DNA from: Astrothelium macrocarpum
Lineage: Eukaryota; Ascomycota; Dothideomycetes; Trypetheliales; Trypetheliaceae
Direction of reading: 5' to 3'
Assembly (NCBI GenBank): GCA_021030915.1
Contig: JAGEMR010000143.1
Span: 1-64,000, forward strand
DNA length: 64,000 nucleotides
Shown piece after piece: positions 32,332-43,921 of the stretch. A model generated the notes under the pieces. It was not told the DNA's origin, did no database searches, and was given only the letters and a program-made list of their open reading frames with translations. Each line of letters begins with the position of its first letter. The stretch's first letter is position 1. Position numbers and translations under genes: made by a program.

Positions 32332-34933
32332 TCAAGATCGGAGCCTCTTGCTTTCTTGTTCGTCCAAGTTTGTTGTCGAGTCCGCGATGTGCTCATCCCA
32401 CGATCGCTTACTTTGGAGTGTTGTGGCCTGAATCTCTGCTGTAGTGTCAAGGGTGTCCTGGAACTCTGGGAGGTCCTCCTCATTGTCAAAGTCAATCTCA
32501 TCAAAGATGTCATCATTCGCGTCATCTTGCTCTTCTGCATTCGCGTTTTCATGCTGTTCATCATGAGCGGCATTCGCGATCTGATCACTACTCGCATGCT
32601 CGGTGGTTAACTTTGCAGGCACGCCGTCTTGTATTTCCTCAAAGCTCTGGCCAGCTTCAGCGTCATGCTCACCGACATCGACTGCAGTGGTGTCTTCATC
32701 GAAAAGAAAGAATTCACCAGCGTCTTCGTTTCCTATTTCTGCGTTTTCGGCGTCTGCACCATTCGTCTGCGAGCCTTGTTCATACTCGTCGAAATTACCC
32801 AGGTCAAATTCGCCATTTTGTTCATCTTCGTTTCCATTGTATTGCTGATGATCATGTTCTTTGGCATGCATATCACCAGATCCGGTGAACTGTCCGTGGA
32901 CTTCCGTTGGATGGCTGCCTGATTGGATTTCCGTGGATTGATGATGTCCGTCCTTATCATCTGCGGATCCGGTTGTCTCGTTATTGTCGTCCAATAGATC
33001 TTGGAAGGCGTCATATTCTAGACCCGCCTCTTCATGGTCCACATTGCTCGTTTCATACTCAATAGTGCCGCTGTTTATAGCATTCATCCTGTTTTCTGAA
33101 ACCGCACTAACATTTTGACCTGAGGCCGATTGAGAAACATGTTCAGTGCTGTCATCACTACGTGAAGCAGATTTCGGTAGACCTCCTGCTCCAGAATTAC
33201 GATCTGCAGCAGCGGCTTTGAGATCCTGCACGTCAGTAGAGATCTCTGGAACGCCTGAAGAACGACGTTCATTTGCAGAGTCTTTGAGCTCATGGATCGC
33301 TTGCTTTGGTTCACGCTTCTCGACGTCTTGTGGCACATCAGGATCTTTATCTTGAGCCAGACTGTTACTTGTGGTATCCTTGTCGTTTTGAGTCGCTTGA
33401 TTTGCATCTTCCGCCTCATAGGACCCAGTGTTTTCACCATAAGGTTCAGAAACGTGGAACCCGAAGTGAGAGAGACCTTTTCCGTTATTGACAGCTTGAA
33501 TGAGACTGGCCAAGCGACTCGTAAACTTGGTCCTGACATTTAAATTCATGTACAGAGACTCAAGGTCCTGCATTCCGTCAAGTTTCATCAAATTCACGTA
33601 AACGTCAATGATTTGTCGGAACGTCGTGGTCACGGCATAGACACAGCTCTACGTCAAGTTAGCAAACGAACAAACATCAGGGTCATAGGAAAGCAAGGAA
33701 GCTACTCACCTCATTCACGCAAAGATCGAGCATCGGAATGTAGATCTCCAGTTCACTCTCGTCACTAATAGTTTCTCCAAGAACCTCGCGACACTGCTTC
33801 AGCAAATCATGAATGCTACCATCTGCAAGGAATTCATCTGGAAGGAAGAACTCATCCCTGTTTGATGTTGCGGTTGAAGAAAAGAGCGAAAATTCGCTAC
33901 CCTCATAAACGACGATTGTTGAAATCGGCAAGGGCTCAAATAAGTGCCCATCTTCGTTCTCTGGCATTCTCTCTTCGGTACGCTCACCAAGGTCCTGCCC
34001 GTCTTCACCGCTCTTTTCTGGATCCTCGGATTTGTCGTTAGCTGTTTGGTCAGTATTTTCGTTCAACTTGTCTAGTGCAGATCCTTCGTTTACAAAGGAA
34101 TGTATATCTTGGGAATCGTCATGCCGCTCATTTCCTATCTCCTCAAGGTCTCCTTCGTCGTAGTAGCCACCATCTTGATCTACGACTGCACCTTCATGCT
34201 CTTGTTCCACGTGTACTATTGGTGGGTTTCCTTGCTTCAAACTTGCCGCTGGACTTTCTTGCCCGATATTCGTTCTATTCTCCTCGATTCTCGTGAATTC
34301 CTTGGACGAAGCCAATTTTTCACTGGGCACAGAAACTCGTCTAGCATTGGGGTGGACGATGGTGCCACCATTTCTTTCCTTTAGCTCTTCGATAGCAGTC
34401 CGGATTTGCTCTACCGAATCAGCATCATCTTCCTCGTCGCTATAGTCCAGCAAGTCTTCTTCTACTGGGGTTTTTTCGGCGTTCTCGTCTGCAGATTGAG
34501 CAGGTTCAGCAGCAGATGCCGTAAAAGCCTCATTGAAATCATGGTGTTCGAAGTCGATATTGTGAGGAATATTTTCTACACCTTCTGTTCCAAAACCGTC
34601 TTCGAAATCAACAAGATCCAGTAGCTCCTCCTCGTGACCCGTGTCCTCGACGGCCGCAGAACCATCTTGTACTTTGCCATCATCTTCCATGACCTCATCA
34701 TCATGAATAGTGTCGTTGTTCATTGGTGTAGCATCCATATCAATCTCGTTTCTATAGTCTTCGATCATGGAGTCATCATTGTGAGCGGGACTCTTCATGC
34801 CACTGCCAGTCAAATCAATATCGATATCGATATCATCATGAGTGTTGGCTCCGAGCTCAGAGGAAATCTCCATGTCCTCGTCAGGACCTGTGACCTGAAA
34901 ACCCGGGGTGGGTTGGACCACAGTATTTGCCAT
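32332..34933 (-). CDS. Large acidic conserved fungal protein of unknown function
   Basis: Exons 34933-33710 and 33648-32332, joined across a 61-bp intron (GTGAGT...CGTAG), encode 846 residues. The protein is very rich in Asp/Glu, mostly low-complexity, with short acidic blocks such as DDIDIDIDLTGSG near the start and EEDLLDYSDEEDD. A more ordered middle part spans the splice junction: STIVVYEGSEFSLFSS, FFLPDEFLADGSIHDLLKQC, ETISDESELEIYIPMLDLCV and TFRQIIDVYVNLMKLDG. The C-terminus is basic and carries KRSWDEH and KRLRS, a possible nuclear signal. Similar architecture exists across Pezizomycotina without known function. A nuclear or chromatin role would be speculation. Confidence 0.82.
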
Positions 34934-35463
34934 GGCGAGGAAATGGGCAAAACAAATGAACGCAACAACGTAAGTTTTACCTAGCTCAGCCTATCGCAGA
35001 CCCTCTGATGCCAGTACTAAATTCGAGGCTGCGTGACGTCGTAGTTCTTTGACCGCAACTTGAGGATTTGGGGAGTTGGGAAATAGGTTAAAGGGAGATC
35101 GAGAAATAGGTAGATGCGCCCCTTAGATAGCGCGTCAGATAATCATCAACGGATAGCGGAGCGCTAGGCAGCAGTTGAAGTGACAGCATCTGTGATGTGA
35201 ATGCTTTGAGAAGTGCGCGTTTGAGAAGAGAAAGTGAGGTGCGATAATGACGAGAACAAGGATTCGTACGCGTTCGGAGATTGGTGCCCGAGATCACGTG
35301 AAACTCAGCTGTACAGGCGACGTTCCAACCGCACTGTCTTCGAGTGAAGTGTGGGCATAGTGAATGGCTACGATCTCAAATTGAATACAACTTTCCCAGG
35401 CAATTTCGAAGGCGCAACACCATACTGGAATCCTCGTGATACTTGCCAGAAAGTTCCATCAAG
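34934..35463. promoter_or_regulatory. Divergent promoter region, acidic protein / delta-COP
   Basis: 530 bp separate two divergently transcribed conserved genes, so it must carry both promoters. No TATA-like element or named operator stands out. Confidence 0.5.
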
Positions 35464-37126
35464 AATGGTGTGTTTATTGAGTCTTTTTCACAATCCTGTT
35501 GCAACGTTAGCTCACACTTTCATAGGTTGTACTCGCAGCTTCAATATGTACCAGAGGCGGCAAAGCCGTGCTTTCACGACAATTCAGAGAGATGCAACGA
35601 TCACGCATCGAGGGTCTTCTGGCCTCGTTTCCCAAACTTGCAGACTCAGGCCAGCAGCATACGACAGTTGAACAGGAGAATGTCCGATTCGTTTATCAAC
35701 CACTGGATGAGCTATACATGGTTTTAATTACAAATCGACAGTCCAATATTCTCCAGGATATTGATTCTTTGCACCTTTTTGCACAGGTTGTCTCAAGCAT
35801 TTGCAAAAGCTTGGATGAGCGAGAAATCTTAAGGAATGCCTTCGAGCTTCTCAGTGCCTTCGATGAACTGGTCACACTGGGATACCGAGAGAATCTTACG
35901 CTAAACCAGATCAAAACTTTCTTGGACATGGAAAGCCATGAGGAGAGAATACAAGAGATCATCGCAAGAAATAAGGAATTGGAGGCAAGTGAAGAGCGCA
36001 AGCGAAAGGCTCGACAGCTCGAGATGCAACGTAAAGATATGGCACGCAGCGGTCGAGGATCGATGCCAAGGACGCCCTCATATCCTACTTATACTCCTCC
36101 GCCACAACCTGCAATGCAGGATAGCTACGATTCCTACAATGCCGAGAAGAATAAGACGTTTAACAAGCCCATGGCAACAAGAGGCAAAGGCATGCAACTC
36201 GGGAAGAAGTCAAAGACTGGTGGCATGTACGAACAAGTCAAAGGAGATTTGGGTCCTGAGGCAGAGGCAGAGGCTCCTCTTGTTACCAATACCCCTGCTG
36301 CTGCTCCCAAGACGCCAGCGACCGCTGCACGGGTATCAACTTCGCTTGATCGAGAGGCTGTTCACGTTACAATCGCGGAAGCCATATCGGCAAAGCTTAG
36401 CAGAGAAGGGTCGCTGGAGAGCTTCGAGGTCAAAGGCGACCTTCAGCTTCGAATATCCGATGCTTCGCTGGCACAGGTCAAACTTAACCTCGACATTGAG
36501 AATAGCAAAGGTGCCCAACTCAGCGCACATCCAAAAGTCGACAAGGCATTATTCCGCGATTCACGGATCATTCAGCTCACAGATCCGTCCAAGGGCTTCC
36601 CTACTAACAACGCTATCGGCGTGATGAGATGGCGATTAGCCGCAAAAGGTGGTGAGGCTGGCGATCCTCCGATCACGTTTACAGTTTGGGTCAATAATTC
36701 TGGTGACAACAATTACAACATCACTGTCGAGTACGAGTTGACGGGTGGTGATTCATTGTCGGATGTTACAGTTACCATTCCTTATGCTACCAGCGAGCCT
36801 TCGGTGTCGAGTTTCGATGCCGTCTACGAAGTCTCTGGAGATAGCATAGATTGGACAATTGGAGGCGTGGATGATGACAATCCCAACGGTTCTTTTGAAT
36901 TCGAGACACAGGCAGAGAGCGAGGCAGAATTCTTCCCAATGAACGTGCGGTTCACAAAATCGAAGCCTTTCATTGACGTCGATGTAAGCGCGTCCCCTTT
37001 CCCAGAGGTATCCCCGTTGCTAACAGTTTTCGCCAGGTCTCCTCTATTACACTTTTGAGCATGGGTGAGGATATCTCCTTTTCCAAAGACGTGAAATCCG
37101 TCGCCGACGCATACCAAATCGTTTGA
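35464..37126 (+). CDS. ret2: Coatomer (COPI) subunit delta
   Basis: Three coding exons: 35464-35466 (the ATG alone), 35526-36983 and 37037-37126, encoding 516 residues. The first intron starts directly after the start codon (ATG/GTGTGT...CATAG), giving MVVLAASICTRGGKAVLSRQ, the canonical delta-COP N-terminus. Residues 1-140 are the longin-like domain (FVYQPLDELYMVLITNRQSN). A basic linker follows, including EERKRKARQLEMQRKDMARS. The C-terminal mu-homology domain runs from about 260 (VHVTIAEAISAKLSREGSLE, then GVMRWRLAAKGGEAGDPP) to the end. The protein is part of the COPI coat for retrograde Golgi-to-ER transport. The third exon restores the usual tail ending DAYQIV. Confidence 0.96.
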
Positions 37127-38311
37127 AACAGCGTATCGCTGTCATGTCATTGATTTAATATTAAGGCATCAACAACTTTGCCACTCATTATGCGATAAAT
37201 TGCTCGAGCTGATAGTGACACGAGCTTTCGCAATTAGCAAGAAGAGGCGCTATCTCAGAAATAGAATCATCGCCAGGAAATTTTGTTGACTAGCGTCGCT
37301 TCATTCCGTGATAGATAGTGAATCTAAGCATGTGCAGGCATTGAAAAGTGCATTTGTAGCGCTTCGCTATGTTAATTCAAAAAGAGGACTTCTCACGAAT
37401 CATCTGATGCACTCGTAAGTGAGTTGCTTGCAGTGTATTGGACGAAAAGGATTACGATGGCTTTGCGATAAAAATGCTGTGTAGTGCAAGAAATAGAAAT
37501 TCGTGGCTCGTTCTGGACATAATATAGTCGGAGTCATGCAATTTTAAGATGAGATATCCTTTAGTGAATGGTCCAACATGTTGTCACGCCCAAGGCTACA
37601 TAGCACGCTTATTGCATCTCCTACTAAGGTTGGGGTCTGATGATGAGTCTTGCAGATAAACGAGGCTATTGAACTTGACAGCGAGCTATAAACTTGTTGT
37701 GGTATAGCAGGGCACTCTAGCTTCTACGACAGTCACGGTAGTCATTGTGATCATGGAGACAGTTATATCTGCCTTTCCGAGTGTTCCGTTAGAGTTTTCT
37801 GTTTGAACGAAGCAATAACCTATCGAGGATAGAAATAGGGTTTCTAAAATCATGAAAATGAAAGAATTTGAGCTGAATTGCTTTTCCTTTGTCTTTTCTT
37901 CTTTTGGCAAAAGAAGAACGAAAGAAACCGACAAAATCATGATGATTACTGTAGAGATCAGACTTACAATCGTTTGGCTTGTAACTCGAGGCCTTCCGAT
38001 TGCTTCACATAGTTGTTTTTACTTTTACCAAAAGATGCATATTATCATGATGTTTGATAATCAACCTCTTTATCGAATTAAATGAGGGCAGAGTGAATTA
38101 AAAAACGAAAACTACAGGCGAACAGAAGATAGACAGAATGTAGACGGATTATGGTTTTTCCAGTCCGAGTGGTGGATCCCATTTGGGTAATTCCTTGCAT
38201 GAAGCAAATTTGGGAAGGCGGAGTTGTAAGGTACATACCACTTCTGTAATATTTTGGTCAACTTCGTCTTTGCTTCACAAACAATGTCACGAACCAAGCA
38301 AAAACACCATC
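37127..38311. other. Intergenic between delta-COP and APC4
   Basis: 1.2 kb of UTR and promoter sequence with short ORFs. A minus-strand 84-codon ORF (37940-37686) is opposed by a plus-strand one and neither is supported. Confidence 0.5.
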
Positions 38312-41173
38312 ATGGAATACTCGCTTTCCGCCAATCAACAGTCTGAAGCCGTCTTTGCCTCTCATGCTATCGTGAAAAATGGGATAATCAGTCTTTCTCC
38401 TACATTAGATCTTCTTGCCATTGTTGACCAACATGACTCCGTCAATATCTTCCGTTTCAATGGCCAATTTGCTTTCGGCAAAAAGCGTCCAGGCCCAGCA
38501 ATAGCAGTTCAAAATATTTGCTGGAAGTACGACGGTGTGTTAATTTTTCCTCCTTTTCTCTTTGTTTGTGACCTTACCTAAGGATGCTAATATAATCCGA
38601 ACTCTATTAACGCAAAACAGGAAAGTTTCTTGCCATAGCCTGGAGCAATGGCGTCATCGAAATTTTATCGTCTGAGACCGGCAAGATTTTGCTAAACGCT
38701 GGCACACAAACCATGTGGACGAGAAGCTGGGATACAGATGAACCAGCCTCGGCCGGGGATTCAGCATCATTGCCAGATTCAAAAGCAGTAATATCTCTTG
38801 CCTGGAACCTTACTTTCATTCAACCGGCAATAGTAAAAGAAAGAATAGGCATCCAAACTCCGCCCAGTCGCCACATTACCACAGCACCCAGCATCGATAA
38901 TGGGGGCAAGGATCCTAATTATCCAACTCTGGATGATTTCCTGGATTGCATGCCGGATAAGCAACGACTGGCTGTTGACCATCACCTTCCAGACCGCCTC
39001 GCTACTCTTGCTGTTGAGAGAGTTCTGCCTAAACTGGGTGTGCCTCCACCAATAGCCCCTGATCCAGCGCAGGCCCATCGTGGTACACGCCATGGGCTTA
39101 AAGAAGCCTTCTCGTCACAAGCGTCGCTCGACGCCATTTTTCACTCGGCGCGAATTGGCGACTTGAATGCTGTGGGCACCTTGATTAGCTGCTCTGCCAA
39201 TGGAGAGGTCAGACCGATCACGTACAATGCTATGAACTTTGGCGCTGTAAAAGACCCACATTCTATTGTTGGCGCGAATTGTAGAGCTATCCTCGTCAAC
39301 TCGCACCCATTTACTTGCACACACATGCTTCTCGTAAAATCCTCGGATGACCGCCTGACCTTGGTTCCACTTGTTTTAAATACTCTTCGTTCAGTTGGCC
39401 GCACAATACAAGTGGCAACGTTCAAGGTGACTCAATTACAAAACCTGTTCTACTATATTGAGGATGTCGGCGAAATAGCCAGGCAATTATTTCGGGAAAT
39501 GCGAAGATTTCCCCAGAATAGAGTAGAATTGCTTGACGACCAGCTGAAGGGAGAAGGTGATGAAACCAGCATGGAAGTATTATATCAACTAGCGGCTACG
39601 GGCTATTGCAGAGAAGCCTTGAAGGATTGGCTTGTGGACACAGTTGCTGACAGGGTAAGTGCAAGTGGAGGGGGTTGTGCAAAACAACATGCTCATTATT
39701 CTGAATAGGGCCAGAGGCGATGGGAATCTGAAGTTGAGTCTGCATTCTCGAAATTCATCGATGCCCTCCATGAAAATCTGTTACCAGCTATAGACCGATC
39801 TAGCATACTTGCGAGTGCTCTTCGGGGTCTGTCTCAATATCACAATGGCAAAGAAAGCCTCAACCTAGAAGCTTCACAACAGACGGATATCTTGAACATT
39901 CTACAGTCGATGAGGCTCATTGTGCACGAAAGTCTAAATATTGCTATAGAGGACCGGAGACAGTTTCTTGCCTTTTCTAAATGGCTTAGGTTTCAGATTG
40001 AACTGCATACGTCCGAAAATAGTGCGGACTCAGACGAATCTATTGACCAGCAATCTGTTTTCGACTACGAACAAATCTTGAGTTACATTCGGGGGGAATT
40101 TGTGAATCCTAGGCTCTCAGTTTACTGGGAAAGGGCCAGTGACGCGGAAGCTCAAGATCTTAAAAGTGAGCTCCGTAGATCAAGCCCCATCGATACAAAG
40201 CCGGATAGAGCTGCTGCCATCATTAAAAATAACAGAGCAGAGCAAAAATCTCATGAGGAAGCGAGATTGTTATTTTGGTCGTACGAGACAATCCTTCACA
40301 ACCGGATCGAACTAGTATCACTTGCGCTTTTAGCCTGGCAACAAAACAAGGCATCCATGCCAGGTAAGCTTGTACTTGAGAAACATGAAAGCACATGTCT
40401 CGACATGAGGATGGTTTTTGAGGTCAGTATTCGGGCTTGTGCTATGAGGGAGTGCACTAATGCAAGTGTCTTTTGTAGGTGCTTAACAAGTCTGAGCAAT
40501 TTATAACATACGCGGCGACGGTCCGTAGGAAATTTCCAAACGAAGGTAAGTACATCGAGAACGCGTCTAGGGTAGCTCGAGGCAAAGCATACGACTGAAA
40601 CTTTCTCAGTGCGCATACACCAAGTCAAGCATGCAGATGAGATGTTCGATATGGATGCATGTGTTCGTATGCGCAAGTCATTCGCCTTCAAATTTCCTAT
40701 TGGCAAAGTTAGGCATCTCAAATTTTTGGATGATGATTTCTTGATTCTTATCCTTTATGGACAAGGTAAAGCGTTTCTTAAAAGGATATCCTGTGATGCT
40801 GACTATTGTAGATAACTCCTACCTTCTCAGCATACCTTTTGCAAAGTTCACCTCCCGAGCTATCTCTGGTGACAAAGTTGACATATCTTGGACTGGAATG
40901 GTGACCGGAGAGGAAGGTCAACCTGGACCCCAGCCTTCTTTACATGACCGGATGAAAGTGCAATTGGGCGAGCTTGAAGTGCCATCCAACATGGAGGCAT
41001 ACATTTTGCAAACATTCCCGCATTCTGAGCGGTTCCGGCCTGATACACTGGTCGTCAATGGCAGGAAGAATAAGAGAGTCATTTGCGTGCTTGGTGAGGA
41101 CAAAAGGCGTTATAGGATTTTCAGTGTCGAAAACAAGCAGACTGATGACGTGGATGTGCACATGGAGGAATAA
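38312..41173 (+). CDS. apc4: Anaphase-promoting complex subunit 4
   Basis: Six exons close in frame to 851 residues: 38312-38534, 38621-39654, 39709-40422, 40479-40545, 40610-40765 and 40812-41173, with introns of 86, 54, 56, 64 and 46 bp. The N-terminus has the Apc4 WD40 pattern (SPTLDLLAIVDQHDSVNIFR and GKFLAIAWSNGVIEILSSET). The middle is the long helical Apc4 region (GDETSMEVLYQLAATGYCRE, then EALKDWLVDTVADR). The C-terminal part returns to beta-propeller-like sequence (VRHLKFLDDDFLILILYGQ, then VNGRKNKRVICVLGEDKRR). Apc4 is a scaffold subunit of the APC/C ubiquitin ligase controlling mitotic exit. The in-frame upstream extension to 38183 is not family-like and was not used. Confidence 0.9.
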
Positions 41174-41589
41174 GGACTAGACTAGAATAGACCGCTTGTA
41201 TCTATACCTTAGTTGCGATAGAGCTAAAGAAAGCAACACAGTTGTATGACGAAGCAAGGCTTGGCTAGGCCTTTTGGCCACAGCGGGAGAAGATGAGCGT
41301 CACCAGCCGTCTTGGCACCGACGCGTCGTAGCATGGGCGAGCGAGGCTCAGCATCCTGAGCCTCGTCGCAGATCGAACCACGGCTTTGTCCATCATGCGC
41401 ACCCAGAACCCTCCCCGTAGCAAACCCCAGTCTACGCTGCAAGGCGTCCTAATAAATTCTTCTCTTGCACCACCTCCATAGTCGTACCGCCGTGTTAGCA
41501 TACCTTCGCCATTGCTATATTGCTCTCTCTGGCGGGGCGCAATTGATACGAGATCGAGATTAGATCTCGTCTCAGAAACCTCGCGCAAC

Positions 41590-43477
41590 ATGCAGAGCGT
41601 CAAGAACATCAATAAGAAGTTTTCGGGCTTTTTGAGCAAGCGCGACTGCAAGTGTGGCCATATGAATGTTTCTGAAACGATTCTGACAGTGATCCAGTGC
41701 AGAGCAACGGTTCAGAACAAGGCGCCGATTCTCCAGATGCGAATGCGGGCAGAGCAGTCGTAAGTCTTGCATGCACTAGAAAGCGATCCGTGTCTCTTTC
41801 TAACAAGTGTGTTTACTATAGAGGCTATTCTGCGAGTCTGGTTCTGCCAGCAATCCAGTCAGTTCGCGTTTGCAATACGTTGATTCCGTGTGCCCAAGCT
41901 AATAACCATCGCAGGGAGAAGAAGTCCTTCACCTCCCCGTCATCGTTGAGAATGCCGAGTCGAGTCCACAAGCTGCTGCTGCTGCCGCATACCAAATACG
42001 AAAATTTCTTGGACGGGACAACTTCAACAAACCACATGTACAATACAATGCCATTATGCTCATAGGCATCCTGACAGACAATCCCGGCCCAAGTTTCACT
42101 AAAAACTGTGACAAAAAGTTTGTTGCTGCAATCAGAGATCTTTTAAGAGATGGCACGGATCCTAGTGTGCAGCAGATACTTCGCGAGACTCTGGACCGAT
42201 TAGAGGTAGACAAGGCATATGACAGGAATTTGGAGCCAATCTTTTCCATGTGGCGAAAAGAGAAGGGAGCTGGTGCCAGTTTTGCTGGTGGTCGACCTAT
42301 GCCTAGAGTATTAAATGCGCCACCTTTCGATCCTAATGGCGCTCCACCTGGTCAAGGATATGGCAATGGTGGAGGTCACTACGTTCGACACCAACGCGGA
42401 CTTCCACCACCCGTCGAACTTGCCGGCCGAATCGAAGAGGCTCGAACCTCCGCCAAACTCCTCCAACAACTCGTCCAATCTACACCCGCCGACGAAGTTC
42501 TTTCCAACGACCTCATCAAAGAATTCGCCGAACGCTGCCAATCTGCCCAGCGCAGCGTACAAGGCTACATCAACTGCGACAACCCCCCACCCGACGACAA
42601 CACGCTCCAAACTCTCATCGAAACCAACGAACTCCTTAGTCTCGCTACCAGCAAACACCAACGCGCCGTCCTCACCGCCCGCCGCGCCACTCCCTCACGC
42701 GGCACCAGCCCCTATCCACCACCACCTCAAAACGGCAATCCCAGCACCACCAACGCTCCCCAGCTTCCCCCCCTCACCTCCCCCTCCATCTCCGCCGCCG
42801 CAGACGACGACGACCCCACAGACGTCAGCTACGCGGCGCCCACGCGACGGCCGACCTACCCACCCCCAAACTTTGCCCCGCCACCACAAACCAACATCAC
42901 CAACCCCTACCCCACCAACGACCGCTACAACAACAACAACAATAGCAGCGGCGCCGCCACCGCCGGCACCAACCCCTCTTCCACCGCAGCCGCAAGCCTC
43001 CAAGCACGCCTCCGCTCACGCTCACGCGACGACTCGGACGGCAGCGCGCTGGGCATCAGCAGCAACAGCAACGGCGGCGGCGGCGCGCAGCAGCCCGTGG
43101 AGCTGCCGACGCCGTCGACGTACGCGGGGGACGGCGGGAACCCGTTCAGCGACGCGCACGCGGCGCCGCCGCATCCGCTGGAGCCCATGAACTACGGCGC
43201 GAGCAGCGGGGTGGTGGTGGTCGGGCAGGAGCCACCATCGTCGATGCGGGTGAGCGGTGGGCGTGCGGCACAGGCGCAGGCGCAGGGGTATGCAAGGGGG
43301 CCGGCGGGGAATGAGAGGGGTGGTGCGGTGAGGAGGAGGGAGGATGTCGAGGAGGAGGATGGCGAGGAGGCTGACGATGAGGGGGGGAGTTGGGAGAGGG
43401 ATGGCTTGCGTGGGAGTACGAGTGTGAGTAGTGGCATTAGTCCGTTGGAGACGAGGCCGATGGCTTTTAGGTATTAG
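41590..43477 (+). CDS. VHS/GAT-domain adaptor (Lsb5-like)
   Basis: Four exons, 41590-41651, 41690-41759, 41822-41857 and 41915-43477, encode 576 residues starting MQSVKNINKKFSGFLSK. The VHS-like domain covers about 20-150 (AVRLFCESGSASNPGEEVLH, YQIRKFLGRDNFNKPHVQYN, MLIGILTDNPGPSFTKN). A GAT-like helical region follows near 200-290 (VELAGRIEEARTSAKLLQQL, then NDLIKEFAERCQSAQRSVQG). The rest is a Pro/Asn/Ser/Gly low-complexity tail with trinucleotide runs in the DNA. Proteins of this build link ubiquitinated cargo and actin in endocytosis in yeast (Lsb5). The first intron, 38 bp, is shorter than the fungal norm but is the only one found that keeps the frame. The long Pro-rich ORFs in other frames over 42315-43190 are shadows. 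Confidence 0.85.
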
Positions 43478-43921
43478 AGATGGATGAGTCAGGGAGGTCT
43501 GATGGGTCTGTATGGGGGTGGCGCGCGGGTGAGAAGTGCCGAGAGCGAGTGGCCAAAGTTCGGTGCAGGGATGATTTTTTTTCTCTCTGATATAGGAATC
43601 TGGAGGGTTGAATGGCCAGTTATGCATGATACCAAACGCGAGCTTGTTTTTAACCCATGCATGCGGCAAACTTTTTCATGCATGTGCAGATTATATTGAT
43701 GACATACATGGACTTTTGTGCAATATGCTAAGCAAACGAAAGGGTACTCGTGAAGCTAAAGTCGTGCTCAACGCCAACGCCATGCCAAATTCAAATCAAG
43801 AGTTACTGCCTAGCAGCATATGCCAAAACAAGCCAACAACGACCGATCGTATGCATACCGACATTCAGATCAAGAGGCCCCTCCAATGCGAACGCGTAAA
43901 TGGCCCGGGATATCTCAGCAA
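43478..43921. other. Convergent intergenic region
   Basis: 3' flanks of the Lsb5-like gene (plus) and the BTB gene (minus). No gene is seen. Confidence 0.55.

Noticed and set aside
42315..43190. 291-codon Pro/Thr-rich ORF and minus-strand counterparts
   Set aside because: Alternative frames of the Lsb5-like gene's low-complexity tail.
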